Assembly (NCBI GenBank): GCA_963767475.1
Contig: CAVYEI010000002.1
Coordinates: forward strand, 620,001 to 684,000
Origin: WHSW01 sp963767475
GTDB taxonomy: Bacteria > Actinomycetota > Thermoleophilia > Solirubrobacterales > 70-9
Length of the DNA stretch: 64,000 nt
Direction: 5' to 3'
Shown here: piece by piece, positions 9,146 through 18,614 of the stretch
Layout of the letters: every line of letters begins with the position of its first letter
Position numbering within the stretch: position 1 is the first letter of the stretch
Program-made: the position numbers and the translations under genes
Notes under the pieces: generated by a model
Seen by the model: only the letters and a program-made list of their open reading frames with translations
The model's database searches: none
Told to the model about the DNA's origin: nothing

Positions 9146-10231
9146 CCGACCCGGGTCGCTCCGCGCCGGGCGAGTATCTCCATCGTCTCGTCGATGGGCA
9201 ATGCGTAGACGGTCGTTCCGTTGAAGCCGGTGGTCGTCTTCGCTGCGAACAGGGAGTTGAGGACCGCCTCGTTGACGGCCTCGACCGTGGCCTCGAACAG
9301 GTCCTGGAAAGCGTCGTTCGTACTGTCGCGGACAGCCTCGATCGACACCGTCGGCTCGGGGCCTGAGATCGAGCCGGTTCGCCGTCGAAAAGGCCATGAT
9401 CAGCTCGCCCGAGGTGTGGCCGGCAAAGCCGCCGCTACGCGACAGCCCGAGACCGCCGCGGACCGAGATCCGCCGCAGCTGGTGCGGGAGGAGCGGCGCG
9501 TCAGTGGCAATGACGACGACGCAGGAGCCATCCGGGTGATCCGGCGGGATCGGCAGATCAAGCTCCGGCCCGACCGGGACGCCGGCGATTGCCAGGTTGC
9601 GGCGCGGACCGTAGTTGGTCAGCACCAGAGCGCCGATCGTCCACTCGTTGCCGGCGTTCGGGACGAGGCGCGACGCGCTTCCGATGCCGCCCTTGACGTC
9701 GTAGCAGACGGTCCCCGCCCCCGCTCCTACGCCGCCTTGCAGCGGGGGATCTGTGCTGGCGGAAGTCAACGCTTCCTCGATGTGGGCGGGGGTTAGCGGG
9801 TGGCGACGGTTGTCGCTCAGGATGGCGTCTGAGACCTCGCTGACGACGGGCATGAAGAAGTTGTCGCGCGCCTGTCGTTCGTCGACCGCCTGCGACCAGC
9901 GCACGGTCGCGTCATAGGCCGCCCCGATGTAGAGGCTCGAGCAGAGCATTATTGGTGAGCGCAGAACGCCCCATTCCTCAATCTGGGTGATGCCAATCAG
10001 GTCGCCGTGGCCGTTTAGGACGTGGGCGCCCGCGTATACAGCCTCCTCCCACGGCCAGGCCTCGTGCGGCCAGATGCAGGTGACCCCCGTGTGGACATCC
10101 GAGTGCGCGCCCGCCTTGTTGTCAGTGACCGTTACCTGTCCGACACGGACGCCGGCGACGTCGGTGATTGCGTTCCCCGCGCCGGGCTCGAAGAAGCCGA
10201 GCGGGATATTGAGGTCACGAGGCAGAGTCAC
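9142..10231 (-). pseudogene. second P1 (S58) peptidase, frameshifted near 9360
   Basis: Paralog of the DmpA-like peptidase at 6690. The first frame from GTG 10231 carries NAITDVAGVRVGQVTV, GVGAGAGTVCYDVKGG, the self-processing Ser in DGSCVVVIATDAPL and ELIMAFSTANR. It then leaves frame, and the expected C-terminus (SIEAVRDSTNDAFQDLFEA... to 9142) follows in another frame. Removing one base from the GGGG run at 9358-9361 rejoins the two as ...RLDLRPEPTVSIEAV. The start is supported by AGGAGG seven bases upstream. Only this single change is needed to restore a full-length enzyme of about 362 residues, so a sequencing error is as likely as true inactivation. Confidence 0.8.
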
Positions 10232-10257
10232 AGGGTCCTCCTAGGCAGGGTATTCAT
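10228..10257 (-). other. possible 9-codon leader ORF ahead of the second P1 peptidase
   Basis: Reading leftward from the promoter at 10263-10268, an ATG at 10257 opens a nine-codon frame (MNTLPRRTL) whose TGA at 10228-10230 overlaps the GTG start of the peptidase (GTGA). Its codons contain the AGGAGG that serves the peptidase. It could couple translation, or be chance. Confidence 0.25.
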
Positions 10258-10274
10258 GCGGTAGTATATTGCAT
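10256..10274. promoter_or_regulatory. shared promoter/operator, site 2
   Basis: GTAGTATATTGC (10261-10272) matches site 1 (GCAGTATACTGC) at 10 of 12 positions. Forward, TATATT at 10265-10270 lies seven bases before ATG 10278 of the dehydrogenase E1 gene. In reverse, TATACT at 10268-10263 faces the second P1 peptidase. The arrangement again serves two divergent genes. Confidence 0.55.
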
Positions 10275-10277
10275 TCT

Positions 10278-12614
10278 ATGCTCGTGGCACAGCCAACCGA
10301 CCCCGTCGCGGGCCCGGATTATGAGGTCCTGCGCGCGCTCGAGAGCCGCGTGCTCTGGCTGGCCAGCGCGATCGTCCATCACGCCAACAAGGTGCGCCCG
10401 AACCCATCCGGAGTCAAGGTCGGCGGACACCAAGCGTCGAGTGCCTCGGTCGTCAGCATCATGACCGCGCTCTGGTTCGAGTTTCTCGCGGCGCCGGACC
10501 GCGTCTCGGTGAAGCCGCACGCATCTCCTGTCCTGCATGCGATCAACTACCTGCTCGGATCCCTGGACCGCTCCTACCTTGAGCGCCTCCGCGAGTTCGG
10601 TGGCCTGCAGAGTTACCCGAGCCGGACCAAGGATCCCGACCCGGTCGATTACTCAACCGGGTCCGTTGGCATCGGGGCGACGGCGACGATCTGGGGAGCG
10701 CTCGCCCACCGCTACGTCGCCGGCCATTTCGACGTTCCGGTTGGAGGGCGTCAGATCGCGATCGTCGGTGACGCCGAGCTCGACGAGGGCGCTGTCTGGG
10801 AAGCGCTTCTCGACCCATCCTGCAGGCGCTTGGGCGAGCTGCTTTGGATCGTCGACCTGAACAGGCAATCTCTTGACCGCGTCGTACCGGACATTGCTGC
10901 GAACAGGTTGCGCAGCATGTTCCATGCAGCCGGCTGGCACTCGATCACAGTCAAGTACGGCAAGCGCCTTACCGCCCTATTCGACCAGCCGTTCGGCAGC
11001 GACTTGAAGCGGCGAATCGACCGGATGCCGAATGAGGAATACCAGCGACTGCTGCGAGCCCCGGCGGGCGAACTTCGAGAGCGGCTCGTCGGCCCACGCC
11101 GGGCGCGCCTCAAGAAGCTCATCGACGAACTCGACGATGAAGACCTAACCGGCGCCTTCCGCGATCTCGGCGGCCACGACCTTGAAGCGCTCCTCGATGC
11201 CTACCGCCAGACCGACGCGATCACGGACCGTCCTTGCGTCATCTTCGCCTACACCGTGAAAGGTTGGCGCCTGCCGACCGAGGGGCATCCATCGAACCAC
11301 TCGGCCCTGTTGTCGCCGGTGCAGTTCCGTGAGCTGGCTCTGGATCTGAACGCAAGCGAGGACGACCCATGGCAGAGCTTCCCGACCGGATCGGCGGAAT
11401 CCGAGCTGTGCGTCGCCCGCTCCCGGCAGCTCACTCCCGAACCTCCGCCCCCGGCGCCGCTGCCTGAGGTGCCGACTCAGTTCACGCGCGGGCATAGCGG
11501 GGACGAGTCCACACAGCAGGCGTTCGGGCGCTTCTTCACCGACCTCGCCCGCGAGTCCGAGGAGGTATCGGCTCGGGTGGTCACGGTCAGCCCGGACGTC
11601 GCGTCCTCAACCAACCTCGGCGGCTGGATCAATCGCTCGGGCATTTGGTCGATTGGCGATCGGATCGATTGGTTTGCCGATGACACAGACACGCTTGTGC
11701 GTTGGCGGGAGACAACCCACGGACAACACATCGAGCTCGGGATCGCCGAAACCAATCTGGTGGGCCTGCTGGCGGAGCTCGGCAAGACCTGGTCGACGGA
11801 GGGCGCGGCGCTACTCCCAATCGGCACGCTTTATGACCCGTTTGTCGGGCGGGCACTGGAGCCGTGGTCGTTCGGCATCTATTCCGGCGGCCAGTCCATA
11901 TTGGTCGGGACCCCGTCTGGGGTAACGCTTGGGCCTGAAGGCGGCGCTCATCAGTCGGTCGCAACTCCGAGCATCGGGATCGCTCAACCCGGATGCATCG
12001 CTTGGGAGCCAGCCTTCGGACAAGACCTCGAATGGAGTTTGCTTGAGGCTCTTCGGCGCCTGGGCAAGGACGGCGGGACCTCGAGCTACTTTCGCCTCTC
12101 GACCCGACCGATTGACCAGAACCTCGCTCGGGTGCCCGACGATCCAGCTGCACGCGAGGCGCGCCGAGCGGAGGCCTTGGCCGGCGGCTACCGAATCCGC
12201 GAGGCGAGCGAGCGAGGGGCGTCAAGCGATGTCGTCCTCGCCGGGATGGGCGCTGTCATGCCGGAGGTCTTACGCGCCGCCGAGGACCTCGAACGCGAGG
12301 CCGACCTCGGGGTTGACGTCATCTGCCTCACTAGCGCTGACCTGCTCTACCGCGCTTCGCGCGCCGTGCGAGGTCTTGAGGCGGGTGATGCCTCGATTCT
12401 CGATCGCTTGTTCCCGGCGCCGATCCCAGTGGTCAGTGCGATCGACGGCCACCCGTCGGCGCTCGCGTTTCTCGGTGCCATCCGCGGCGTCGCGAGCACT
12501 TCGCTCGGAGTCACGGACTTTGGCCAATCCGGGTCGCCGGAGGCCCTCTACGAACACCACGGGATCGACGCCGAGACGATCGTCGGCGCAGCGCTCGATC
12601 TGGTGGGGTCATGA
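10278..12614 (+). CDS. thiamine-diphosphate 2-oxoacid (pyruvate) dehydrogenase E1, homodimeric transketolase-like type
   Basis: E1 component that decarboxylates a 2-oxoacid, probably pyruvate, and passes the acyl group to the E2 encoded next. The order is that of transketolase/AceE. An N-terminal ThDP domain carries GGHQASSAS, STGSVGIG and the ThDP motif GDAELDEGAVWEAL ... VDLNRQSLD (about residues 163-205). A middle pyrimidine domain carries LGIAETNLVGLLAELG, and a C-terminal domain follows. At 778 residues it is shorter than classical AceE (about 890-920). The start is ATG 10278, seven bases after a -10 box, so it is probably leaderless; an upstream TTG at 10269 is rejected because it lies in that box. 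It overlaps the E2 start by ATGA. No E3 gene is visible. Confidence 0.82.
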   Translation: MLVAQPTDPVAGPDYEVLRALESRVLWLASAIVHHANKVRPNPSGVKVGGHQASSASVVSIMTALWFEFLAAPDRVSVKPHASPVLHAINYLLGSLDRSYLERLREFGGLQSYPSRTKDPDPVDYSTGSVGIGATATIWGALAHRYVAGHFDVPVGGRQIAIVGDAELDEGAVWEALLDPSCRRLGELLWIVDLNRQSLDRVVPDIAANRLRSMFHAAGWHSITVKYGKRLTALFDQPFGSDLKRRIDRMPNEEYQRLLRAPAGELRERLVGPRRARLKKLIDELDDEDLTGAFRDLGGHDLEALLDAYRQTDAITDRPCVIFAYTVKGWRLPTEGHPSNHSALLSPVQFRELALDLNASEDDPWQSFPTGSAESELCVARSRQLTPEPPPPAPLPEVPTQFTRGHSGDESTQQAFGRFFTDLARESEEVSARVVTVSPDVASSTNLGGWINRSGIWSIGDRIDWFADDTDTLVRWRETTHGQHIELGIAETNLVGLLAELGKTWSTEGAALLPIGTLYDPFVGRALEPWSFGIYSGGQSILVGTPSGVTLGPEGGAHQSVATPSIGIAQPGCIAWEPAFGQDLEWSLLEALRRLGKDGGTSSYFRLSTRPIDQNLARVPDDPAAREARRAEALAGGYRIREASERGASSDVVLAGMGAVMPEVLRAAEDLEREADLGVDVICLTSADLLYRASRAVRGLEAGDASILDRLFPAPIPVVSAIDGHPSALAFLGAIRGVASTSLGVTDFGQSGSPEALYEHHGIDAETIVGAALDLVGS

Positions 12615-13981
12615 TCGCGATCCTCTTGCCACGTCTCTCCGATTCGATGGAGGAGGGAACCGTGCTCGCCTGGCTCAAGGCCGAGGGCGAGGAGGTCTCC
12701 GCCGGCGACGAGCTGGTGGAGATCGAAACGGACAAGGCCAACATGGTCCACGAGTCTGACGCCTCCGGTTTCCTCAAGATCCTCGTCCAAGCAGGCGAGA
12801 CCGTCGCCGTCGGAACTCCGATCGCCAACCTGCTCGAGACCCGGTCAGAGATCTCCGGGGCGGACTCGGAGAGCGTGGGGGAAACGACTCCACCGGAGAC
12901 CGCCGATGAGCAGCCGCCGTCGGAGATCCCGTCGGGTGCTGACCGCGAGCCGAACGGTGCCGAACGCGACGCGAACGGTGCCTTCGCCGGCGGCGTCAAA
13001 GCGAGCCCCGTGGCCCGCCGGATCGCGGCCAGCGCCGGCCTCGATCTAGCTTCGATCCGGGGTTCTGGGCCAGGTGGGCGAATAGTCAAGGCCGATGTGC
13101 AATCCCTGATTGACCCGGGCTCGGCGTCAACGTCGATACAGCTCCCGCCGATTCAGTCGGAGCAGGCGTTGACCCCGAGCCCGGCGCAAGCCGGACGTGC
13201 ATCCTCTCTCGCACGCGGGGAACCCCCGCCGACGTCTTCGACGTCGGCGGGGGCGCTCCCCGGCTCGGGAGGAGCTCCAGGGACCGCCAAAGGTGAGGTT
13301 CAGGTGATCGAGCTCACGAAGCTCCAGCAGACGGTGTCCCGGCGGATGGCCGAGTCGAAGGCCACAGTCCCCCACTTCTACCTGCAAACCCACATCGACA
13401 TGTCACGCTGCGTTTCGGCGCGCGCCGAGCTCAAGTCCGCGGCCGTCGAAGGCCAGGTCATCCCGTCGCTCAACGACATGATCGTCAAGGCCTGCGCAAC
13501 AGCCCTGCGCCAGTCGCCTCGTGCAAACGGTGCATATCGCGACAGCAGGTGGGAGCTCTATTCACGGGTAAATGTCGGCATCGCGGTCGCTGCCACCAAC
13601 GCTCTGGTCGTTCCAACGATCTTTGATGCCGACCAGAAGGGCCTGCGGCAAATAGCCGCCGAGGCGCGCGAACTGGCGGCGAAAGTGCGCGACGAGTCGA
13701 TCAGACCCGCGGAGCTATCAGGCGCAACATTCACGGTCACCAACCTGGGGATGTTCCGGATGACGATGATCGGCCCAATCGTCAGCCCGCCGCAGGCGGC
13801 GATCTTAGGCGTTGGATCCGTCGCCCCAACACCCGTCGTCCGCGGCGGCGAGATCGTCGTCGCCGATCTCATGGGTGTGACCCTGGCTTGCGATCACCGC
13901 ATCCTTTACGGCGCTGACGGTGCTGAGTTTCTAAACCGGATCCGCGACTCGCTGGAAAGTCCTCTGGGCCTGGCTCTATGA
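12611..13981 (+). CDS. dihydrolipoamide acyltransferase, E2 component of a 2-oxoacid dehydrogenase complex
   Basis: E2 core of the dehydrogenase complex, taking the acyl group from E1 to CoA. It contains one N-terminal lipoyl domain (residues 1-75, lipoyl Lys in IETDKANM at residue 42) and a linker rich in Pro, Ser and Glu. The peripheral subunit-binding domain follows (ASPVARRIAASAGLDL ... GSGPGGRIVKADV, about residues 134-170), then a second Ser/Pro-rich linker. The catalytic domain runs to the end and has the active-site DHRILYGADGAEFL near the C-terminus. At 456 residues it is typical for a one-lipoyl E2. Its ATG overlaps the E1 stop, so the two are co-translated. Confidence 0.9.
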   Translation: MIAILLPRLSDSMEEGTVLAWLKAEGEEVSAGDELVEIETDKANMVHESDASGFLKILVQAGETVAVGTPIANLLETRSEISGADSESVGETTPPETADEQPPSEIPSGADREPNGAERDANGAFAGGVKASPVARRIAASAGLDLASIRGSGPGGRIVKADVQSLIDPGSASTSIQLPPIQSEQALTPSPAQAGRASSLARGEPPPTSSTSAGALPGSGGAPGTAKGEVQVIELTKLQQTVSRRMAESKATVPHFYLQTHIDMSRCVSARAELKSAAVEGQVIPSLNDMIVKACATALRQSPRANGAYRDSRWELYSRVNVGIAVAATNALVVPTIFDADQKGLRQIAAEARELAAKVRDESIRPAELSGATFTVTNLGMFRMTMIGPIVSPPQAAILGVGSVAPTPVVRGGEIVVADLMGVTLACDHRILYGADGAEFLNRIRDSLESPLGLAL

Positions 13982-13997
13982 GTCGGAGGCTTCGCAG

Positions 13998-15431
13998 ATG
14001 ACACGCGTCTCCGACACGCACACGACTGGCGAACACACACGCCTGCAGCGGGCCGCCCACGACCACCTCCTCCTTCAGTTCTCGGCCAACGGCGCCTTCG
14101 GCCCCGGGCAAAAGGAACTGCTCGTACTCGAGCGTGGCGAGGGTCCCTATGTCTTCGACACGCGCGGGCGACGCTACTTTGACGGCCTCTCGAGTCTCTA
14201 CTGCTGCCAACTCGGGTACGGCCACGGCGAGGAGTTCGCAGCCGTCGCCGCCCAGCAGTTAACGGAGCTCGGTTTCAACACAAACTGGACGACCGCGCAC
14301 CCGCCGGCGATCGAGCTCGCCAGCCGCCTCGCCGCGCTCGCACCCGACGGGCTGAATCGCGTTCTCTTCACCAACGGCGGCTCTGAGGCCGTTGAAGCGG
14401 CATGGAAGATCATCCGCCAGTACCACGTCGCCAACGGTCAGCCGCAGCGCACCAAGGCGATTGCCCGCAATGTCGCCTACCACGGCGTGACTCTGGGTGC
14501 CCTGTCCTTTACCGGCGTGCCGCGCTTCAAGGATGTATTTGGGAAAGACGCGGTCGAAACGCGGCACGTCTCGAACACAAATGGGTTCCGCTCCACCGCC
14601 CAGGGTACGGACCTCACCGCCCAGCTTCTCTCGGAGTTGAAGCGCACGATCCTCAGGGAGGGCCCAGACACGATCGCCATGGTGATCGCCGAGCCGATCC
14701 AGAACGCGGGCGGCTGCCTGGTTCCGCCGCCGCTTTACTGGCAAGGCCTTCGACAGATCTGTGACGATTACGGGATCCTCCTGGTGGCGGACGAGGTGAT
14801 CTCGGGCTGGGGAAGACTGGGCCAATGGTGCGGAGTTACGCGCTACGGAGGCCAACCCGATCTGCTGACCTTCGCGAAGGGCCTGACATCGGCCTACGCG
14901 CCGATGGGCGCCGTACTCGTGTCCGATCAGGTCGCCGAGCCGTTCTACCGACCCGGGGTGACATTGCTTCACGGCGTCACGTTCGGCGGCCATCCGCTCT
15001 CCGCCTCCATTGCGCTGAAGAACATTGAGATCTTCGAGCGTGAGCGCATTCTCGAGAACGTGCGTCGCCTTGAGCCGTACCTAAGGGAGCGTCTTGAGGA
15101 ACAGATCGCTCCGCTGGACATTGTGGGCGATGTTCGCGGAGACGGATTCTTCTTCGCCGCAGAGCTGACGCCCGACGGCGCCGACGGGCGTTTTGAGCTT
15201 GCCGATTCGACTCGGCTGGTCCGCGAGGTTCTCCCGGCTGCGCTCCTGGAGGTGGGACTCATCGCACGTGCCGATGACCGCGGTGATCCTGTCGTTCAGA
15301 TCGCTCCGCCACTGATTTGTGACAAAGGCGCGCTGGACGAGCTGGTCAACAGGCTGCGCGACGCAATCGTTCTCGCCGGTGACATGATCGGGATCAATGC
15401 ACGGCAGGGTGCCGAGCAAGCTGTTACATGA
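13998..15431 (+). CDS. class III (omega) aminotransferase, pyruvate-type
   Basis: PLP-dependent aminotransferase moving an amino group from a distal-amine donor (beta-alanine, taurine, a diamine or similar) to an acceptor, most often pyruvate. Visible features are the N-terminal DTRGRRYFDGLSSLY, FTNGGSEAVEAAWK binding the PLP phosphate, VIAEPIQNAGG, LLVADEVISGWGRLG with the Asp that contacts the pyridine nitrogen, and the Schiff-base Lys in TFAKGLTS (about residue 294). Length is 477 residues. It lies 16 bases after E2 and overlaps the alanine dehydrogenase start by four bases. That neighbour argues that pyruvate is the acceptor and alanine the product. The amino donor cannot be named. Confidence 0.88.
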   Translation: MTRVSDTHTTGEHTRLQRAAHDHLLLQFSANGAFGPGQKELLVLERGEGPYVFDTRGRRYFDGLSSLYCCQLGYGHGEEFAAVAAQQLTELGFNTNWTTAHPPAIELASRLAALAPDGLNRVLFTNGGSEAVEAAWKIIRQYHVANGQPQRTKAIARNVAYHGVTLGALSFTGVPRFKDVFGKDAVETRHVSNTNGFRSTAQGTDLTAQLLSELKRTILREGPDTIAMVIAEPIQNAGGCLVPPPLYWQGLRQICDDYGILLVADEVISGWGRLGQWCGVTRYGGQPDLLTFAKGLTSAYAPMGAVLVSDQVAEPFYRPGVTLLHGVTFGGHPLSASIALKNIEIFERERILENVRRLEPYLRERLEEQIAPLDIVGDVRGDGFFFAAELTPDGADGRFELADSTRLVREVLPAALLEVGLIARADDRGDPVVQIAPPLICDKGALDELVNRLRDAIVLAGDMIGINARQGAEQAVT

Positions 15432-16522
15432 AGGTCGGCGTCGTCACCGAGATCAAGCTGGCCGAGCAGCGCGTGGCGCTTACACCTGGCGGCGCCCGAG
15501 AACTCGTCAGGGCGGGACACCAGGCGCTCGTCGAACCTGGCGCTGGAGTCGCTTCCGGCTATCCCGACGAGATGTACGCGGCTGCCGGCGCGACTCTATG
15601 CACCCGAGAGGAGGTCTGGGCGACGAGCGAGCTATTGGTCAAGGTCAAGGAGCCCGTCGACTCGGAGTATTCGTTGCTGCACAGTGACCTGACGCTGTTC
15701 ACCTACTTGCACCTGGCCGCTGATTTCTCGCTAACAGAGGCGCTGCTCGAGGCGGGCACCTGCGCGATCGCCTACGAAACCGTGGAGGAAGAGGACGGCC
15801 ACCTGCCCCTGCTGGCGCCAATGAGCGAGATCGCAGGCCGACTCGCCGTTCAGGCCGGCGCCTACTTCCTGCAGGGACCGCAAGGTGGCAAGGGCTTACT
15901 TGTGGGGGGCGCGCCAGGAGTACTTGCCGCTCGTGTCGTCATCATCGGCGGCGGAGTTGCCGGGACCAATGCGGCCCGCGTAGCCGTGGGAATGGGCGCC
16001 GAGGTGACAATCCTCGAGCTTTCGCCTCGCCGAGTGCGAGCGCTCGACGAGCTTTTCGGGATCCAGGCCCGCGTTCTGACTTCAGACTCTGACACGCTTG
16101 AGAAGGAACTCGCCGCTGCCGACATCGTGATCGGTGCGGTTTTGCTCCCGGGCGCTCGAGCGCCACGGCTCATCGACCACGGAATGCTCGATCGGATGGA
16201 TCCAGGAACGGTCTTCGTCGACGTAGCGATCGATCAAGGTGGCTGCGCCGAGACGTCCAGACCAACCACCTACGAGGCTCCGACCTACCGAGAGCATGAC
16301 ATCGTCCACTATTGCGTGGCGAACATGCCCGGCGCCGTCCCGGCCACATCGACGCGAGCCCTGACGAACGCCACGTTTCCCTACGTGCGACGCCTGGCGG
16401 CACACGGTGTGAGCAATGCCTTGAGCGGCGATCCAGCGCTCGGTGCCGGCGTGAATATCCGTGGCGGCAACATGGTCAACGGACCGGTGGCCGAAGCCCA
16501 CGCCATCTTGAACCGCGGGTGA
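15428..16522 (+). CDS. ald: alanine dehydrogenase
   Basis: NAD-dependent L-alanine dehydrogenase, interconverting alanine with pyruvate and ammonia. The N-terminus MKVGVVTEIKLAEQRVALTP carries the substrate-binding Arg of this family. A central Rossmann motif VVIIGGGVAGTNAARVAVGMG binds NAD. Also visible is KVKEP, with family-typical spacing. Length is 364 residues, close to the usual 370. The ATG overlaps the aminotransferase stop, so the two enzymes are coupled: transamination to pyruvate makes alanine and this enzyme restores pyruvate. The same pairing is known in taurine degradation. It also overlaps the following serine hydrolase (TGATGA region). Confidence 0.93.
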   Translation: MKVGVVTEIKLAEQRVALTPGGARELVRAGHQALVEPGAGVASGYPDEMYAAAGATLCTREEVWATSELLVKVKEPVDSEYSLLHSDLTLFTYLHLAADFSLTEALLEAGTCAIAYETVEEEDGHLPLLAPMSEIAGRLAVQAGAYFLQGPQGGKGLLVGGAPGVLAARVVIIGGGVAGTNAARVAVGMGAEVTILELSPRRVRALDELFGIQARVLTSDSDTLEKELAAADIVIGAVLLPGARAPRLIDHGMLDRMDPGTVFVDVAIDQGGCAETSRPTTYEAPTYREHDIVHYCVANMPGAVPATSTRALTNATFPYVRRLAAHGVSNALSGDPALGAGVNIRGGNMVNGPVAEAHAILNRG

Positions 16523-17673
16523 TGAGCGACCCCGGCCTCCGGTCCGTCGAGGCCCTGCGAACGGCACTCGACACGCTGGTGGAGGCATTCGCAGCTCGCG
16601 CTCCACACAGCCCGTCGCTGATGCTCCGAGTCGAGGCGGCGCAGCTCGATCTCGAATACGAGAAGGTCGTCGGGACGCAGTACTTGGGCGGCCCACCCGT
16701 CCCGGCTCGTTGCGCTTACGCCTGCGCCAGCGAGGGCAAGGCATTCGTCGCCGCCGCCTGCATGCGATTGGTCGAGCGCAACGACCTGGCGCTCGATGAG
16801 CCGTTGTCTAAGTACCTGCCGATCGAAATGCTCGATCGCCTGTTTCGGCACCGATCCCAAAGACACGGCGCCGAGGTGACGGTACGTCAGGCCCTCAACC
16901 ACACCGCCGGGCCACGAGACATCTACGACCCTCCGAACAGATACGCCAGGCGCCTGCTGGAGCCCCACGCGCGCTCGCATCGCTTTAGCCTCGCCGACCA
17001 GGTTGAGGCGATGCTCGACGTGCCCCTGGTGGCTCCGCCAGGCGAGGTTTGGACCTACTCGGATCTCAACTACACGCTTCTCGGGCAGATCCTTGAGGAG
17101 GTTGCCGGGCAACCACTTCACGCTGTGATAAGGCGCGAGGTGTTGGAACCGCTGGGGCTCACCGAGACCTGGAGTCGAGGATTCGAGCCTCCGCGACTTC
17201 CGGTTGTCGCCTCGTACTGGGAGCTCGATGGGACGCCCGGCCAGCCGCCGAGGGTCGTGGATACAGGATCCGAGCTGAACGGCACCTGGGAGCTCGCCGG
17301 CGGCGGCATCGACCTCACCTTGCGCGACTCGACGCGCTTCATCTCGGGGCTATTGCGCGGCGAGCTCGTCGGGAAGGACGCGCTTATCGAGATGTGCCGG
17401 CCCGACGATCTCTCCCTCAGCCTCGCGCCGCGGGTGACCAAGGGAACCACGGGCTACGGCTTGGGCCTATACCTCTATGAGCTCCAGGGGCACCGGTTCT
17501 GGGGTCACGATGGAGTTCATGGCCAGCGTCTCCTCGGAAACGCGAGTCTCGGCGTGACCGTCTCGTGCTCGTTCAACGCCTGGAACTCAGGGACCGCGGA
17601 TCGTGATGAGGACCTGAGGACGGACTTGGTCGAGCGGGTTGCGAGCCTGGTGGTTCCCCGCCTGGGGCCTTAA
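16522..17673 (+). CDS. serine hydrolase, beta-lactamase (S12) family
   Basis: Second S12-type hydrolase of the block, 383 residues. Motifs are SEGK at residues 70-73 (nucleophile Ser and Lys), YSDLN near residue 180 and HDG near residue 331, in the expected order. There is no signal peptide, so a cytoplasmic peptidase, amidase or esterase role is likely. ATG 16522 is chosen because it overlaps the alanine dehydrogenase stop; longer in-frame starts lie inside that gene. It is the last gene of the E1-E2-aminotransferase-ald unit and overlaps by four bases the end of the convergent ABC operon. It is only distantly similar to the hydrolase at 7787. Confidence 0.82.
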   Translation: MSDPGLRSVEALRTALDTLVEAFAARAPHSPSLMLRVEAAQLDLEYEKVVGTQYLGGPPVPARCAYACASEGKAFVAAACMRLVERNDLALDEPLSKYLPIEMLDRLFRHRSQRHGAEVTVRQALNHTAGPRDIYDPPNRYARRLLEPHARSHRFSLADQVEAMLDVPLVAPPGEVWTYSDLNYTLLGQILEEVAGQPLHAVIRREVLEPLGLTETWSRGFEPPRLPVVASYWELDGTPGQPPRVVDTGSELNGTWELAGGGIDLTLRDSTRFISGLLRGELVGKDALIEMCRPDDLSLSLAPRVTKGTTGYGLGLYLYELQGHRFWGHDGVHGQRLLGNASLGVTVSCSFNAWNSGTADRDEDLRTDLVERVASLVVPRLGP

Positions 17674-18614
17674 GCGCGCACTGCGTGGCAGGCGGGCGTC
17701 GTGACGGGGTCATCCGACCGGCACAATTCCTCAATACCCAAACGAGCCGCCTGACCGGAGGCAACCACTGGGCAGCGCGGGTGAAAGCGGCAGCCCGCCG
17801 GGATGCGCGTCGGATCGGGCGCCTCGCCCTTCAGGATGATCTCGTCGTCTGTATTTGAGACGACTGAGAGCAGTGCTCGCGTATAGGGGTGGCGAGGCGC
17901 TGTCAGGATTTCCTCAGTCGTCCCTTGCTCGACGATCCGACCCAGGTACATGACGGCGACGCGATCAGCGACGTTCCAGGCCAGACCGAGATCGTGAGTG
18001 ACAACGAGCACTCCGACGTTCGACTCACGGGCCAGCTTGAGGATCAGTGTCAGGATCTCGCCGCGAACCGACGCGTCCAGGCTGGACACCGGCTCATCGG
18101 CAACGAGCAGACCGGGGCTGAGGACCATGGCCCCGGCGATGATCACGCGCTGGCGCTGTCCTCCGGAAAGCTCATGTGGATAGCGGGAGATGAACCTCTC
18201 CGGAGGACGGAGGCCGGCCATTGAGAGCGCCGCGGCGACGAGCTCCGGCTCATCGCCCGCCAGTTTCTGAATCCGAACGCCCTCCGCTACCGCCTCGTAG
18301 ATAGTGTGCCGGGCATTGAGCACACTGCTTGGATCCTGAAAGACGAGTTGTGCTGAGTGGCGGTGCTCTCGCAGCTCCTGGCGGGAATAGCCGAGGGCCT
18401 TCCCTCGGATCATGATCTGGCCGGAGTCGGGCCGCTCAAGCCCCAGGATCGCGCGTGCCAACGTGGTCTTACCGCAGCCGGACTCGCCGACGAGCGCCAC
18501 GATCTCGCCGCTTTGGACGGCAAGGCTTACGCCATCCACGGCTTGCGCCAGCTTGCCCCGAGTGGGGAACGACACGCGCAGATCGCGCGCCTCGAGAAGT
18601 GGTGCTTCCGTCAC
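17670..18614 (-). CDS. peptide ABC transporter ATP-binding protein, DppF-like
   Basis: ATPase of the second peptide importer. It shows Walker A GESGCGKTT, signature LSGGQRQRVIIAG, Walker B LLVADEP followed by VSSLDA, H-loop VVTHD and the terminal cysteine-containing extension GCRFHPRCPVVA. GTG 18614 is chosen because it makes a four-base GTGA overlap with the upstream ATPase. A longer in-frame start at 18644 would put the first ten codons inside the neighbour. It is the last gene of the operon, converging on the serine hydrolase gene. Confidence 0.92.
   Translation of the reverse strand: MTEAPLLEARDLRVSFPTRGKLAQAVDGVSLAVQSGEIVALVGESGCGKTTLARAILGLERPDSGQIMIRGKALGYSRQELREHRHSAQLVFQDPSSVLNARHTIYEAVAEGVRIQKLAGDEPELVAAALSMAGLRPPERFISRYPHELSGGQRQRVIIAGAMVLSPGLLVADEPVSSLDASVRGEILTLILKLARESNVGVLVVTHDLGLAWNVADRVAVMYLGRIVEQGTTEEILTAPRHPYTRALLSVVSNTDDEIILKGEAPDPTRIPAGCRFHPRCPVVASGQAARLGIEELCRSDDPVTTPACHAVRA

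Noticed and set aside
8372..10231. Single 619-residue reverse protein beginning with the P1 peptidase start
   Set aside because: Only the first part is peptidase. After the frameshift the frame runs antisense through the serine hydrolase gene, while the true C-terminus is in another frame.
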